DNA of 64,000 nucleotides, taken from an uncultured cyanobacterium (GTDB taxonomy: Bacteria; Cyanobacteriota; Cyanobacteriia; PCC-6307; Cyanobiaceae). The notes under the pieces are model-generated. The model made no database searches. It was given only the letters and a program-made list of their open reading frames with translations, and was not told the origin of the DNA. How positions within the stretch are numbered: position 1 is the stretch's first letter; each line of letters opens with the position of its first letter. Below, in pieces: positions 1-6,921 of this stretch. A program made the position numbers and the translations under genes. The stretch covers positions 1 through 64,000 of the forward strand of contig CAIJRN010000023.1 in the NCBI GenBank assembly GCA_903823115.1, in the 5' to 3' direction.

Positions 1-1
1 C

Positions 2-442
2 CAGAGCGGCATGACCCTGGTGATGACCGTGGGCGGTGCCTCCGGACCGCTCTACGGCACGCTGCTGCTGGAACTGGGCAAGGCGCTGCAGGGGCAGCCC
101 GCAGACGCCGATCGACCCACCCTGGCCACAGCCCTCGGCCAGGCCGTCCTGGCGGTGAAGGCCCGCGGCCGCTCCGATGCCGGCCAGAAAACCCTGCTCG
201 ATGTGCTCGTCCCTCTCCAGCAGGCCCTGGCGTCGCCGCAACCGGTGACCTCCCTGGGCCCTCTGGCCCTGGCGGCCGCCGAGGCGACCACAGCGATGCT
301 CGCCACCCGCGGCCGGGCCTCGTTCCTGGGCGAGCGCTCGATCGGCCACATGGACCCCGGCGCCCGCTCCAGTGCGCTGATGGTGGTGGCCCTGCTCAAA
401 GCCCTGCCAGCGGCCCCTGCCGAGCCCGGACTGACGCCATGA
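2..442 (+). CDS. dhaL: dihydroxyacetone kinase subunit DhaL, 3' part
   Basis: The reading frame is open from the window edge, so only the C-terminal ~146 residues of a protein usually near 210 are present. The conserved GGASGPLYGT segment and a late MDPGA(R)SSA stretch are typical of the DAK2/DhaL ADP-binding domain, an all-helical barrel. In PTS-type DHA kinases DhaL holds ADP, which DhaM rephosphorylates, and passes phosphate to dihydroxyacetone bound to DhaK. The N-terminal Asp-rich Mg-ADP motif lies outside the window. The stop overlaps the dhaM start (ATGA at 439-442), which implies translational coupling. Family is clear; the true start cannot be seen. Confidence 0.9.
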   Translation, partial: QSGMTLVMTVGGASGPLYGTLLLELGKALQGQPADADRPTLATALGQAVLAVKARGRSDAGQKTLLDVLVPLQQALASPQPVTSLGPLALAAAEATTAMLATRGRASFLGERSIGHMDPGARSSALMVVALLKALPAAPAEPGLTP

Positions 443-822
443 CGGTCGGCATCGTGATCGTGTCGCACTCGCCCAAGGTGGCGGAAGGCACCGCCGACAT
501 GGTGCGCCAGATGGTGGGCGCGATCGTGCCGCTCGCCTGGTGCGGCGGCAATGGCCAGGGGGGCCTGGGCAGTGAGGTGGGGGCCATCCTCGGCGCCATC
601 GAGGCCGCCTGGAGCGACGACGGCGTGGCCGTGCTGGTGGATCTCGGCGGTGCCGCCATGCAGGCGGAGATGGCGATCGAACTGCTGGATGAGGAGCGGC
701 GGACCCGGGTGCAGATCTGTGAGGCGCCGCTCGTCGAAGGGGCCGTGATCGCCGCCACCGAGGCCTCCGGCGGCTCCGATCTGGCGGCGGTGCGGGCCAT
801 GGCGGAGCAGCTCTCGCCATGA
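439..822 (+). CDS. dhaM: DHA kinase phosphotransferase subunit DhaM, EIIA domain only
   Basis: 127 residues, the size of a single mannose-type EIIA domain. The N-terminal VGIVIVSHSP carries the expected phospho-accepting histidine (H10), and VLVDLGGAAMQAEMAIE matches the DhaM fold. DhaM takes phosphate from HPr and transfers it to the nucleotide held by DhaL; it acts in the cytoplasm. In many bacteria DhaM is longer, with HPr and enzyme I domains fused on. Here those functions sit in the next two genes. It overlaps dhaL and the HPr gene by ATGA on both sides, so the subunits are probably made in step. Confidence 0.92.
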   Translation: MTVGIVIVSHSPKVAEGTADMVRQMVGAIVPLAWCGGNGQGGLGSEVGAILGAIEAAWSDDGVAVLVDLGGAAMQAEMAIELLDEERRTRVQICEAPLVEGAVIAATEASGGSDLAAVRAMAEQLSP

Positions 823-1223
823 ACGAAACCAGTCCCGAGGCCACGCCCGCAGCCCCGGCTGCCCCTGAGCCGATCCGCCGCGGCCAGGCCGAACTGATCA
901 ACGCCGTCGGGCTGCACGCCCGCCCGGCCGTGCGCTTCACCCAGAGCGCCAAGGGTTTCCAGTCCCGCATCGAGGTCGCCCTGGCGGCGGCGGGCCCCTG
1001 GGCTGATGCCAAGAGCCCCGTGCAGATGATGCGGCTGCGGGCACCTCTGGGCTCGGTGCTGCATCTGCAGGTGCAGGGGCCCGATGCGGACGCCGCCCTT
1101 GAAACCCTGCTCAACCTGGTGCGCCGGGGCTTTGAAGGCAGCCAGGACGCTGAAAACAGCCATGGCGTTGAGAACAGCCATGGCGTCGAGAACAGCCGTG
1201 GCGTTGAAAACAGCCGTGGCTGA
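819..1223 (+). CDS. HPr-like phosphocarrier of the dha operon
   Basis: 134 residues. After an Ala/Pro-rich N-terminal extension of about 20 residues, a canonical HPr domain follows with the GLHARPA motif; H33 is the predicted phosphorylation site. HPr carries phosphate from enzyme I to DhaM. The usual regulatory-serine segment is poorly conserved (SPVQMMRL), so HPr-kinase control is doubtful. The last 24 residues are four copies of a hexapeptide V/A-ENS(H/R)G encoded by an 18-base tandem repeat, a tail HPr proteins do not normally have. It starts inside the dhaM stop (ATGA at 819-822). Confidence 0.88.
   Translation: MNETSPEATPAAPAAPEPIRRGQAELINAVGLHARPAVRFTQSAKGFQSRIEVALAAAGPWADAKSPVQMMRLRAPLGSVLHLQVQGPDADAALETLLNLVRRGFEGSQDAENSHGVENSHGVENSRGVENSRG
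1149..1220 (+). repeat. four 18-base tandem repeats encoding the HPr tail
   Basis: Units at 1149, 1167, 1185 and 1203 share the core GAAAACAGCC(A/G)TGGC with one to three differences. The repeat is in frame, ends directly at the stop codon and overlaps the probable GTG start of the enzyme I gene. Confidence 0.95.
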
Positions 1224-2991
1224 GCCAGTCTCCCAGCGGCACAGGGGCCAGGTGGCCTGCGCTGGTCTCGCCTGCGGTCCACTCTGGCGACTGCCGGCCC
1301 TCTCCCGGCAGGCCGGCACCGAGCCCGGCATCCCGACGCAGGCCCCACGGGGAGAGCCGCGCCCCAATGCCGTTGCGACCGCCGCGACCAACCCCACCCA
1401 GTCCCAGCCGGATCCAGGCACGCTGGCGCCGGGCCATCCGCAAGGTGGTGGCAGCGGCCCCGCTGGAGCCGAAGCGCTGCGCCTGGCCCTGGCCCGGGCC
1501 AGGGGCGATCTGGCCGCCCTGCTGGCCCGGCTCGACGCTGGTGACGGCGATGGGGCCAGCGAGATCCTGGGCTTCCAGGTGGCCATGCTGGAGGATCCCA
1601 CCCTGGCGGCGCCCGCCTTCGCGGCCTTGGAGCAGGCCGGTGCCGACGGCCCCACGGCCGAGGCCGCCTGGCTGGCCGCTCTCGATGCGGAGATCGCCCC
1701 CTACCTCAGCGATGCGGATGAGCACTTCCGCGCCCGCGCCAGCGACCTGATCGATCTGCGCGAGCGGGTGCGCGCCCAGCTGCTGCCGCCTTGCCCCGCC
1801 AGTCTTCAGGCCGCACCGAAGCCCGCCGGCGCCGTGCTGCTGGCCAGCGACCTGCTGCCCTCCGAGTTCCTCAGCCTCGACTGGAGCGCTGGCGGCGCGA
1901 TCGTGCTGGCCGCAGGCTCCAGCGCCTCCCATGTGGCCCTGCTGGCCCGCTCCCGTGCCATCCCGATGCTGGTGGGCACGGGCGAACCGCCGCCGGAGGC
2001 CCGTTTTGCCTGCGTCGATGGCGAGGCCGGCGAGGTGTTCTTTGATCCGGAGCCCGCCAGGCTGGCGACCTTCCAGGAACGGCTGGACGCTGCCGGGCGG
2101 ATCGCACGGCAGGCGGCCCTGCCGCTCGATCAACCGGCCCGCACCGCCGGGGGCGAGACGGTGACGCTGCTGCTCAACATCGACGATCCCGCCCAGCTGC
2201 GGGGCCTGGATCCGAGGATCTGCGACGGCATCGGCCTGGCGCGCAGCGAGTTTCTGTTCACGGCCCTGGGGCCCGGCGATCCGGCCACGGGCCTACCGGA
2301 CGAAGACACCCAGACCCAGCTCTACAGCGACCTGCTGCGCTGGGCCGAAGGCCGACCGGTGACGGTGCGCAGCCTGGACCTGGGCGGCGACAAACCCCCT
2401 CCCGGCCAGGCCACGGCGGAGCTCGATCCCGCCCTGGGCCTGCGCGGCCTGCGCCTGTCGCTGCTGCACCCCGAGGGCTTTCTGATTCAGCTGCGGGCCC
2501 TGGCCCGGGCTGCCTGCGCCGGTGATCTGCGGGTGCTGCTGCCGATGGTGACCCTGCCCCAGGAGTTCGAAGCCGCCGCCGCCCTGCTCGATCGGGCCGT
2601 GGCGGAGCTGGAAGCCGCCGGGGTGCCCTGCCGCCGGCCGGCCCTGGGGGTGATGCTCGAAGTGCCCGCCGCCGCCTGGGCCGCCGAGCGGTTCGAGGCC
2701 GACTTCTACGCGATCGGCAGCAACGACCTCAGCCAGTACACCCTGGCCGCCGGCCGCAGCCACGCCAACCTGGCCGCCCTGCAACAGGCCGGCTGGCCCG
2801 TGGTGCTGGAGCTGATCGGCCACTGCATCAAGGCCGCCGAGCTCCGCGGCCGGCCGATCTGCCTCTGCGGCGAAGCGGCGACCGATCCCGCCAGGCTGGA
2901 GGATCTGCTCCGTGTGGGACTGCGGGCGATCTCCGTGCCGCCAACGGCCCTGGCCAGCGTCCGCCAGGTGATCGGCGCCCATGGATCCTGA
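1216..2991 (+). CDS. ptsI: phosphoenolpyruvate-protein phosphotransferase (enzyme I) of the dha operon
   Basis: Enzyme I takes phosphate from PEP onto a histidine and hands it to HPr. I place the start at GTG 1216, overlapping the HPr stop; that gives 591 residues, near the usual ~575. Upstream codons in this frame only read through the HPr repeats. Seen in order: a short N-terminal strand, a Pro/Gly/Ala-rich insert of ~55 residues, the HPr-binding helical domain, the phosphohistidine segment GSSASHVALLAR (H239), a TIM-barrel PEP domain with GIGLARSEFLF, SLDLGGDKPP and GSNDLSQY, and the C-terminal CGEAA with the active cysteine. All key residues are kept, so it should be active. The insert is unusual. 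The gene name is used in the family sense. Confidence 0.85.
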   Translation: MAEPVSQRHRGQVACAGLACGPLWRLPALSRQAGTEPGIPTQAPRGEPRPNAVATAATNPTQSQPDPGTLAPGHPQGGGSGPAGAEALRLALARARGDLAALLARLDAGDGDGASEILGFQVAMLEDPTLAAPAFAALEQAGADGPTAEAAWLAALDAEIAPYLSDADEHFRARASDLIDLRERVRAQLLPPCPASLQAAPKPAGAVLLASDLLPSEFLSLDWSAGGAIVLAAGSSASHVALLARSRAIPMLVGTGEPPPEARFACVDGEAGEVFFDPEPARLATFQERLDAAGRIARQAALPLDQPARTAGGETVTLLLNIDDPAQLRGLDPRICDGIGLARSEFLFTALGPGDPATGLPDEDTQTQLYSDLLRWAEGRPVTVRSLDLGGDKPPPGQATAELDPALGLRGLRLSLLHPEGFLIQLRALARAACAGDLRVLLPMVTLPQEFEAAAALLDRAVAELEAAGVPCRRPALGVMLEVPAAAWAAERFEADFYAIGSNDLSQYTLAAGRSHANLAALQQAGWPVVLELIGHCIKAAELRGRPICLCGEAATDPARLEDLLRVGLRAISVPPTALASVRQVIGAHGS

Positions 2992-3082
2992 GCCGGCCGC
3001 TGCCGGCAGCTGACAGGTCCAGTGACGGTGTCGATACTCAGCAGGTGGCCCGCAAGGGCTGGAACCCCACGCAGCCGAGCCG

Positions 3083-4072
3083 ATGAAGAAACTGATCAAC
3101 GGCCCCGATGCGTTCCTGAGCGATGGCCTCGACGGCATGGCCCTGGCCCACCCCGAGCTGCTGCTGCTGGATGGGCAGCGCCGTTTCCTGCGGCGACGCC
3201 AGCTCACCCCGGGCAAGGTGGCCCTGATCTCCGGCGGCGGCACCGGCCATGAACCACTGCATGGCGGCTTCGTGGGCTTCGGCATGCTCGATGCCGCCTG
3301 CCCCGGCCAGGTGTTCACCTCCCCCACCCCCGACCAGATGCTGGCGGCGGCCGAAGCGGTGGCCTCGGAGGCCGGGGTGCTCTACATCGTCAAGAACTAC
3401 TCCGGCGATGTGATGAACTTCGCCATGGCGGCCGAGCTGGCCAGCGGGCCGGTGGCCAGCGTGATCACCAACGACGATGTCGCCGTGGAGGACTCCACCT
3501 GGACCCAGGGCCGCCGCGGTGTCGCCGGCACCCTGGTGGTGGAGAAGGTGCTGGGAGCCGCCGCCGAACAGGGGAGCGATCTCGACAGCCTGCGCAGCCT
3601 CGGCGAACGGGTGAACGGCCGCACCCGCACGATGGGCGTGGCCCTCAGCTCCTGCACCGTGCCGGCCATCGGCCGCCCCAGCTTTGATCTGGCCGAGGAT
3701 GAGATCGAGATGGGCGTGGGTATCCACGGCGAACCGGGCCGGCGGCGGCAGCCCATGGCACCGGCGGACAGCCTCGCCGCCGAACTGCTGGGCAGCGTGC
3801 TTGAGGATCTCAGGCCCGAGCGGGGCAGCGAGGTGCTGCTGCTGGTCAACGGTTTCGGTGGCAGCCCGCTGCTGGAGCTCTACGGCATGGTGAGCGCAGC
3901 CCACCGGGTGCTGGACGCCGCCGGGGTGACGGTGGTGCGCCATCTCACCGGCTCCTATGTCACCTCACTGGACATGGCGGGCTGCTCCCTCAGCCTCACC
4001 CTGCTCGACGCCACGATCACGCCGCTCTGGGACGCGCCGGTGCAGACCGCAGCCCTGCGCTGGGGGCGCTGA
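3083..4072 (+). CDS. dhaK: dihydroxyacetone kinase subunit DhaK
   Basis: 329 residues, full length for DhaK. The glycine-rich ISGGGTGHEP loop and the segment DEIEMGVGIHGEPG contain the histidine (H215) that binds dihydroxyacetone as a covalent hemiaminal. With DhaL and DhaM it makes dihydroxyacetone phosphate, which feeds lower glycolysis or the Calvin cycle. It lies 91 bases after the enzyme I gene on the same strand, so it is probably the last gene of the operon. The order dhaL-dhaM-HPr-EI-dhaK differs from the common dhaKLM order. It converges on rplA. Confidence 0.95.
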   Translation: MKKLINGPDAFLSDGLDGMALAHPELLLLDGQRRFLRRRQLTPGKVALISGGGTGHEPLHGGFVGFGMLDAACPGQVFTSPTPDQMLAAAEAVASEAGVLYIVKNYSGDVMNFAMAAELASGPVASVITNDDVAVEDSTWTQGRRGVAGTLVVEKVLGAAAEQGSDLDSLRSLGERVNGRTRTMGVALSSCTVPAIGRPSFDLAEDEIEMGVGIHGEPGRRRQPMAPADSLAAELLGSVLEDLRPERGSEVLLLVNGFGGSPLLELYGMVSAAHRVLDAAGVTVVRHLTGSYVTSLDMAGCSLSLTLLDATITPLWDAPVQTAALRWGR

Positions 4073-4114
4073 AAGGCAGCCAGCCAGCCCGGCTCTGGCC
4101 AGGGCCAGCCACGC

Positions 4115-4139
4115 AAAAGCCCCCGCCGAGGCAGGGGCT
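4115..4139 (-). terminator. Rho-independent terminator after rplA
   Basis: Read on the minus strand, AGCCCC pairs with GGGGCT across a short GC-rich loop and is followed by TTTTG. It lies about 100 bases beyond the rplA stop and separates it from the convergent dhaK. Confidence 0.75.
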
Positions 4140-4235
4140 GGAGCAGCCCGGGCTCGAATAGCCAGGGCTGGAGCGACCAAGGCCGGAGCGAAATCCGGCG
4201 ATGATCAGCGGCGATCCGCGTCTGGGCGGATCGAC

Positions 4236-4943
4236 TCAGCCTTCCTGCTTGATGTCCTGCAGGGCGGTGAAGTCCACCTGCACCGAGGGGCCCATGGTGG
4301 AGGTGACATAGAGCGTCCGCCAGTAGCGACCCTTGGCACCGCTGGGCTTCTGGCGATCAATCGTTTCCTGCAGGGCCTTGAGGTTGTCGAGCAGCTTGTC
4401 CGCATCGAAGCTCGCCTTGCCGAAGCGCACGTGCACGATGCCGGCCCGGTCGGCCCGGAACTCCAGCTTGCCGGCCTTGAATTCGTTGATGGCGCCGGCC
4501 AGGTCGGTGGTGACGGTGCCGGCCTTGGGGTTGGGCATCAGGCCGCGGGGACCGAGCACCCGGCCGAGCTTGGCCACCTTGGGCATCATGTCCGGGGTGG
4601 CGATCAGCAGATCGAAATCCATGGCGCCGCCAGCGATCTGATCCACCAGCTCCTCATCACCAGCGAGATCGGCGCCGGCGGCCTTGGCCTCGGCCACCTT
4701 CTCGCCACGGGCGATCACGGCGATGCGGATGGTCTGGCCGGTGCCGTGGGGCAGGGCCACGGTGGTGCGCAGCTGCTGGTCGGTGTACTTGGGATCGATG
4801 CCGAGGCGCACGTGGGCCTCGATCGTTTCATCGAAACGGGCATTGGCGTTGGCCTTGACCAGCTCGATCGCCTCGATGGGCTCGTAGCTGCGGTCTTCGA
4901 CCTTGGCGGCAATGGCCGTGTAGCGCTTGGAGATTCTGGGCAT
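4236..4943 (-). CDS. rplA: 50S ribosomal protein L1
   Basis: 235 residues starting [16 protein letters not shown], the normal L1 length. It forms the L1 stalk of the large subunit and in many bacteria also binds the rplK-rplA mRNA to repress it. Conserved segments [27 protein letters not shown] and [14 protein letters not shown] are present. An in-frame extension upstream to 5090 reads as junk and was dropped. It follows rplK by 165 bases. The usual next genes, rplJ and rplL, are absent; a terminator and the convergent dha operon are found instead. Confidence 0.97.
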   Translation of the reverse strand: MPRISKRYTAIAAKVEDRSYEPIEAIELVKANANARFDETIEAHVRLGIDPKYTDQQLRTTVALPHGTGQTIRIAVIARGEKVAEAKAAGADLAGDEELVDQIAGGAMDFDLLIATPDMMPKVAKLGRVLGPRGLMPNPKAGTVTTDLAGAINEFKAGKLEFRADRAGIVHVRFGKASFDADKLLDNLKALQETIDRQKPSGAKGRYWRTLYVTSTMGPSVQVDFTALQDIKQEG

Positions 4944-5108
4944 GACGGGAATGGGGTGCAGGCGACCGAATGGTCTCCCCCGATGGGGTGAACGATTGGG
5001 GACAGGAGCACCACGGGGCCGAAGGCGCCTTGATGGTGGTGCGGGCCATGCGGCGAAGCAGCAGATCCGCCGATAGGGCAGAGCTGGCACTGGGCCTGGT
5101 GGCGCAGC

Positions 5109-5534
5109 TCAGTCGTTGACGGCGACGCCCATGTTGCGGGCGGTGCCCTCAATGATGCGCATGGCCGACTCGACGCTGCTGCAGTTGAGATCGGGCAGCT
5201 TGGTCTTGGCGATCTCCTCGAGCTGGGCCCGACTGATCGCACCGACCGAACCCTTGGCGGACGTGGCGGCACCCTTGTCGATGCCGGCCGCCTTGGAGAT
5301 CAGCACCGAGGCGGGCGGCGTCTTGGTGATGAAGGTGAAACTGCGGTCTTCAAAGACCGAAATCTCCACCGGAATCACATAGCCGGCCTTGTCCTGGGTG
5401 CGGGCGTTGTATTCCTTGCAGAACGCCATGATGTTGACCCCGTGCTGACCGAGGGCAGGGCCCACCGGAGGTGCGGGGTTGGCTTTGCCGGCATTGAGGG
5501 CCAGCTTGATCACGGCTACGACTTTCTTGGCCAT
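5109..5534 (-). CDS. rplK: 50S ribosomal protein L11
   Basis: 141 residues starting [20 protein letters not shown], as in other bacteria. The N-terminal domain with [27 protein letters not shown] and the C-terminal 23S rRNA-binding domain are complete. L11 forms the GTPase-associated centre and is needed for RelA-type stringent signalling. A seven-residue in-frame extension upstream is not typical of L11 and was left out. It lies in the secE-nusG-rplK-rplA cluster, preceded by a long leader (5535-5781) with several hairpins. Confidence 0.97.
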   Translation of the reverse strand: MAKKVVAVIKLALNAGKANPAPPVGPALGQHGVNIMAFCKEYNARTQDKAGYVIPVEISVFEDRSFTFITKTPPASVLISKAAGIDKGAATSAKGSVGAISRAQLEEIAKTKLPDLNCSSVESAMRIIEGTARNMGVAVND

Positions 5535-5781
5535 CGGCTGGGCTGAGAGACGCACACCCTTGCGGAGGTGCGGGACGGGAAAGCTCCTTGCGGGAGCGTG
5601 GACGGATTTCCCTGAGGGGGGAACAGGCGACCGTACACCCCGGAGGGGGAACGGAGGGCGCTGGACCCCGCAGGGAGTTTGCGGATCACCCAGCCCGGGG
5701 GCAAGGGTGGGCCGGTGGAGACCCCCTGGGGATGCCCCACCACAAGGGCCGTCCTCCGCAGGGAGACGGCCGCAAAGCTGA
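5535..5781 (-). promoter_or_regulatory. structured leader between nusG and rplK
   Basis: 247 bases without a gene. On the minus strand it contains a GGCCGTC/GACGGCC hairpin just after nusG (5747-5771), then a compact GCTCC-CGCAA-GGAGC hairpin (5583-5597), then a second hairpin with a CCGCAAGG apex about 20 bases before rplK. In many bacteria this mRNA region is where L1 binds to repress rplK-rplA. That role here is inference from position and structure. Confidence 0.4.
5747..5771 (-). terminator. possible attenuator hairpin after nusG
   Basis: An interrupted stem GGCCGTC...GACGGCC lies 10 bases past the nusG stop and is followed by CTTGTGG rather than a real T-run. It may slow rather than stop transcription, or be part of the rplK leader. 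Confidence 0.35.
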
Positions 5782-6486
5782 TCAGTTCTGCTTGCTGATC
5801 TGGGAGAACTCGAGTTCCACCGGGGTTTCCCGGCCGAAGATCGACAGCAGGGCCTTGAGCTTGCTGCGCTCGCCCGACACTTCGATCACTTCCCCCTGGA
5901 AGTCCTTGAACGGACCGGCGGTGACCAGGATCTGATCGCCTTCGGCCAGGTCGACCTTGACCACGGGCTTCTTCTCGGCCGCCCGCTTGAAGATGCGACC
6001 CACCTCGTCGCGGCTCAGGGGGCGGGGCTTGATGTGGCCGCGGGCTTTGCCGGTGGCGCGGCGATCCTCCGCCCCGACGAAGTTGATGACGTTGGGGGTG
6101 CTGCGCACGGCCATCATCGTGTCCTCATCGAGGACCATCCGCACCAGCACGTAGCCGGGGAACACCTTCTCCTCGATCGACTGGCGGCTGCCATCTTTCT
6201 TGAGCTTCATCCCCGGGGTCTGGGGGATCTCAATCTCGAGGATGCGGCTGTCAACGCCGAGGGTGACGGCCCGCTGCTCCAGGGTGGCTTTCACCTTCTT
6301 CTCACAGCTCGAGGCCACCTGAACCGCATACCAGCGGGCCACCTGGGGCTTCTCCTTGGCCTCAGGGGCATCGGCCACGGCGGGATCCAGAACAGGGGCG
6401 GGATCCAAGGCCTCGGCAGGGGGCAGCTCCAGGCCCTCCTGAACATCCAGATCGCTGTCGGACACGGCACTCACGGAAGGAAACAT
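5782..6486 (-). CDS. nusG: transcription termination/antitermination protein NusG
   Basis: 234 residues from ATG 6486, which shares a base with the secE stop (TGATG). After an acidic, Pro/Ala-rich N-terminal extension of ~50 residues, the NGN domain begins at [15 protein letters not shown] and includes FPGYVLVRM. The C-terminal KOW domain has [21 protein letters not shown]. NusG binds the RNA polymerase clamp, controls pausing and links polymerase to Rho or the ribosome. The acidic N-terminal tail is common in cyanobacterial NusG. A TTG one codon upstream is an alternative start. Confidence 0.96.
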   Translation of the reverse strand: MFPSVSAVSDSDLDVQEGLELPPAEALDPAPVLDPAVADAPEAKEKPQVARWYAVQVASSCEKKVKATLEQRAVTLGVDSRILEIEIPQTPGMKLKKDGSRQSIEEKVFPGYVLVRMVLDEDTMMAVRSTPNVINFVGAEDRRATGKARGHIKPRPLSRDEVGRIFKRAAEKKPVVKVDLAEGDQILVTAGPFKDFQGEVIEVSGERSKLKALLSIFGRETPVELEFSQISKQN

Positions 6487-6785
6487 CAACTGAACACCTG
6501 CAGGGAGACCCAGCGATAGAAGCGATCAAGGGCGGCGATCGCCGCCGCCGACAGCCCCACCATCAGGATCACGGCCACCGACTCACTGAAGAGCTGCTGA
6601 CGGCTGGGCCAGACCACCTTGCGCAGCTCGGCGAGGGTGGCCGCAACGAAGCGACCCTCCACCGGCTCCTCGGGCGCGGACTCGGGCTCAGCGACGGGAC
6701 TCTCGCCGACGGGACCGGTGACACCGGTGATTCCCGGACGTTCGGCGTCGCTCTGGGTGGATCCGGAAGGGGTGATCTGGGCCAC
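6486..6785 (-). CDS. secE: preprotein translocase subunit SecE
   Basis: About 99 residues from GTG 6785; no ATG is available in frame nearby, and GTG 6818 is an alternative. The C-terminal 60 residues match SecE: an amphipathic helix with ATLAELRKVVWPSRQQL, followed by one membrane helix (VAVILMVGLSAAAIAAL). The first ~40 residues are Pro/Ser/Glu-rich and not conserved. SecE clamps SecY in the plasma and thylakoid membranes. It is coupled to nusG by a one-base overlap. The 136 bases up to the clpB stop probably hold the promoter of secE-nusG-rplK-rplA. Confidence 0.9.
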   Translation of the reverse strand: MAQITPSGSTQSDAERPGITGVTGPVGESPVAEPESAPEEPVEGRFVAATLAELRKVVWPSRQQLFSESVAVILMVGLSAAAIAALDRFYRWVSLQVFS

Positions 6786-6921
6786 GATTGAGGTGCCACT
6801 GGGAAGTGGCAGAGCCACGGTGGGGAAATCCGCCGGAGCCCTCAGGCTTCGACAAACGATCACCCTACCGGACGTGGCACCAGCCCGGCCCAGGAGCCCG
6901 TCGCAGCATGGCTCGCCTTCC

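Noticed and set aside
1149-1220. Tandem repeat considered as a CRISPR-like array
   Set aside because: Units abut with no spacers, are in frame and coding, and no cas genes are nearby.
1111-2133. 340-residue minus-strand frame opposite enzyme I
   Set aside because: The plus strand carries conserved enzyme I motifs; the minus product is shadow-like.
4944-5090. N-terminal extension of L1 in frame to 5090
   Set aside because: Residues are Arg/Pro-rich and unlike L1; the canonical start MPRISK lies at 4943.
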